This document shows positions 6,964-7,337 of a stretch of DNA of 7,337 bases, piece after piece. Position 1 is the first letter of the stretch. Each line of letters begins with the position of its first letter. The notes below the pieces were generated by a model. The model had not been told where the DNA came from. It saw only the letters and a program-made list of their open reading frames with translations, and ran no database searches. The DNA comes from SAR116 cluster bacterium (GTDB taxonomy: Bacteria > Pseudomonadota > Alphaproteobacteria > Puniceispirillales > GCA-002684695), in the NCBI GenBank assembly GCA_002684695.1, contig NYVQ01000084.1:1-7337 (forward strand), read 5' to 3'. A program made the position numbers and the translations under genes.

Positions 6964-7337
6964 TAATTACCTCCACTTCTAATAGTGCGGTTTTTGTTAT
7001 TTAATTCTGGAAGAGGAAGAAAGGGTAAAACACCAGATTGACTTACCTCAGTATCAATAATTACTTTATTAACATTACCTAGTATCTCTTCAAAAGTTTC
7101 TAAGTATATTCTTTCAATAGTAACATCCTTCGACATTAAATAACTTTTGTATATATCATTAAATCTTGATGCGTCACCTTTAGCTCGATTTACAATTTCA
7201 GCAGAATAAGCTTCAGCTTGAGCGACTAATTGTGCTGACTCTCCCCTAGCTCTAGGGACCACATCATTAAAGAAAGCCTCGGCTTCATTAATTAATTTAT
7301 CTCTTTCTTGTCGGGCTCTCTGAACATCATTAAAGGC
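6963..7337 (-). CDS. hflK: HflK, SPFH-domain FtsH modulator, C-terminal part
   Basis: The minus-strand frame is open from the window edge at 7337 to TAA 6965-6963, giving the last 124 residues of a longer protein (HflK is usually 340-420 residues). The N-terminus, membrane segment and most of the SPFH domain lie outside. The visible part begins AFNDVQRARQERDKLINEAE, the charged helix after the SPFH domain. It continues through FFNDVVPRARGE and RFNDIYKSYLMSKDVTIERI to the family motif YLETFEEIL. It ends in a short variable tail rich in Leu and Pro (GVLPFLPLPEL). A GTG at 7262-7260 is an internal valine codon, not a start, because conserved HflK sequence continues upstream in frame. The gene precedes hflC with a TAATG stop-start overlap, and its last codons carry the hflC ribosome site. 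HflK forms the hetero-oligomer with HflC. Confidence 0.95.
   Translation of the reverse strand, partial: AFNDVQRARQERDKLINEAEAFFNDVVPRARGESAQLVAQAEAYSAEIVNRAKGDASRFNDIYKSYLMSKDVTIERIYLETFEEILGNVNKVIIDTEVSQSGVLPFLPLPELNNKNRTIRSGGN
6969..6974 (-). promoter_or_regulatory. Strong ribosome binding site of hflC inside hflK
   Basis: GGAGGT on the minus strand, 5 bases before the hflC ATG and within the codons for the last glycines of HflK. It is the strongest Shine-Dalgarno in the window and stands out, since most other starts here have weak or no visible sites. It fits coupled synthesis of the two subunits in similar amounts. Confidence 0.8.

Noticed and set aside
7260..7262. GTG as a start codon giving a free-standing 99-residue protein
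   Set aside because: The frame stays open to 7337 and the upstream codons encode conserved HflK sequence, so this is an internal valine of a partial hflK.

Overview
The window reads as an AT-rich alphaproteobacterial chromosome segment, most like the small-genome marine lineages (SAR11/Pelagibacterales or a close relative). This is inferred from the very AT-rich codon use, the short spacers, the protein sequences and the gene order ilvC-ilvH-ilvB-miaA-serB-Do protease-hflC-hflK. No taxonomic search was run. All identified genes are housekeeping genes. I found no mobile element, CRISPR array, RNA gene or defence system.

Layout from left to right. Positions 1-291 hold the 5' end of ilvC (minus strand, start at 213), enclosed by an imperfect inverted repeat of about 80 bp (arms 1-81 and 212-291). 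ilvC is cut after about 46 residues, where the sequence folds back into the reverse complement of its own leader. This looks like a foldback chimera or assembly artefact at a contig end, and it is the one clearly abnormal structure here. Next, on the minus strand, come ilvH (320-853) and ilvB (866-2641), the regulatory and catalytic subunits of acetohydroxyacid synthase. IlvC would catalyse the next step, so the three form the branched-chain amino acid cluster, read ilvB to ilvH to ilvC. Upstream of ilvB, also minus, is miaA (2735-3673), the tRNA A37 prenyltransferase.

serB (3700-4593) is the only plus-strand gene. It is divergent from miaA across 26 bp and ends tail-to-tail, 4 bp from the gene that follows. 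The right third is a minus-strand membrane and envelope quality-control operon read hflK (partial, from beyond 7337) to hflC (6100-6963) to a DegP/HtrA-type periplasmic serine protease (4598-6064). hflK and hflC overlap by one base (TAATG), with a strong Shine-Dalgarno for hflC inside the end of hflK.

HflK and HflC would form the inner-membrane SPFH complex that controls FtsH, and the Do-like protease would handle misfolded periplasmic proteins. No gap exceeds 110 bp, so there is no long stretch without a gene. I see no previously undescribed biological system. The observations worth checking are the inverted repeat, a possible structured ilvC leader, an Asp-to-Glu change in the AHAS cofactor motif, and the very compact divergent and convergent gene junctions.
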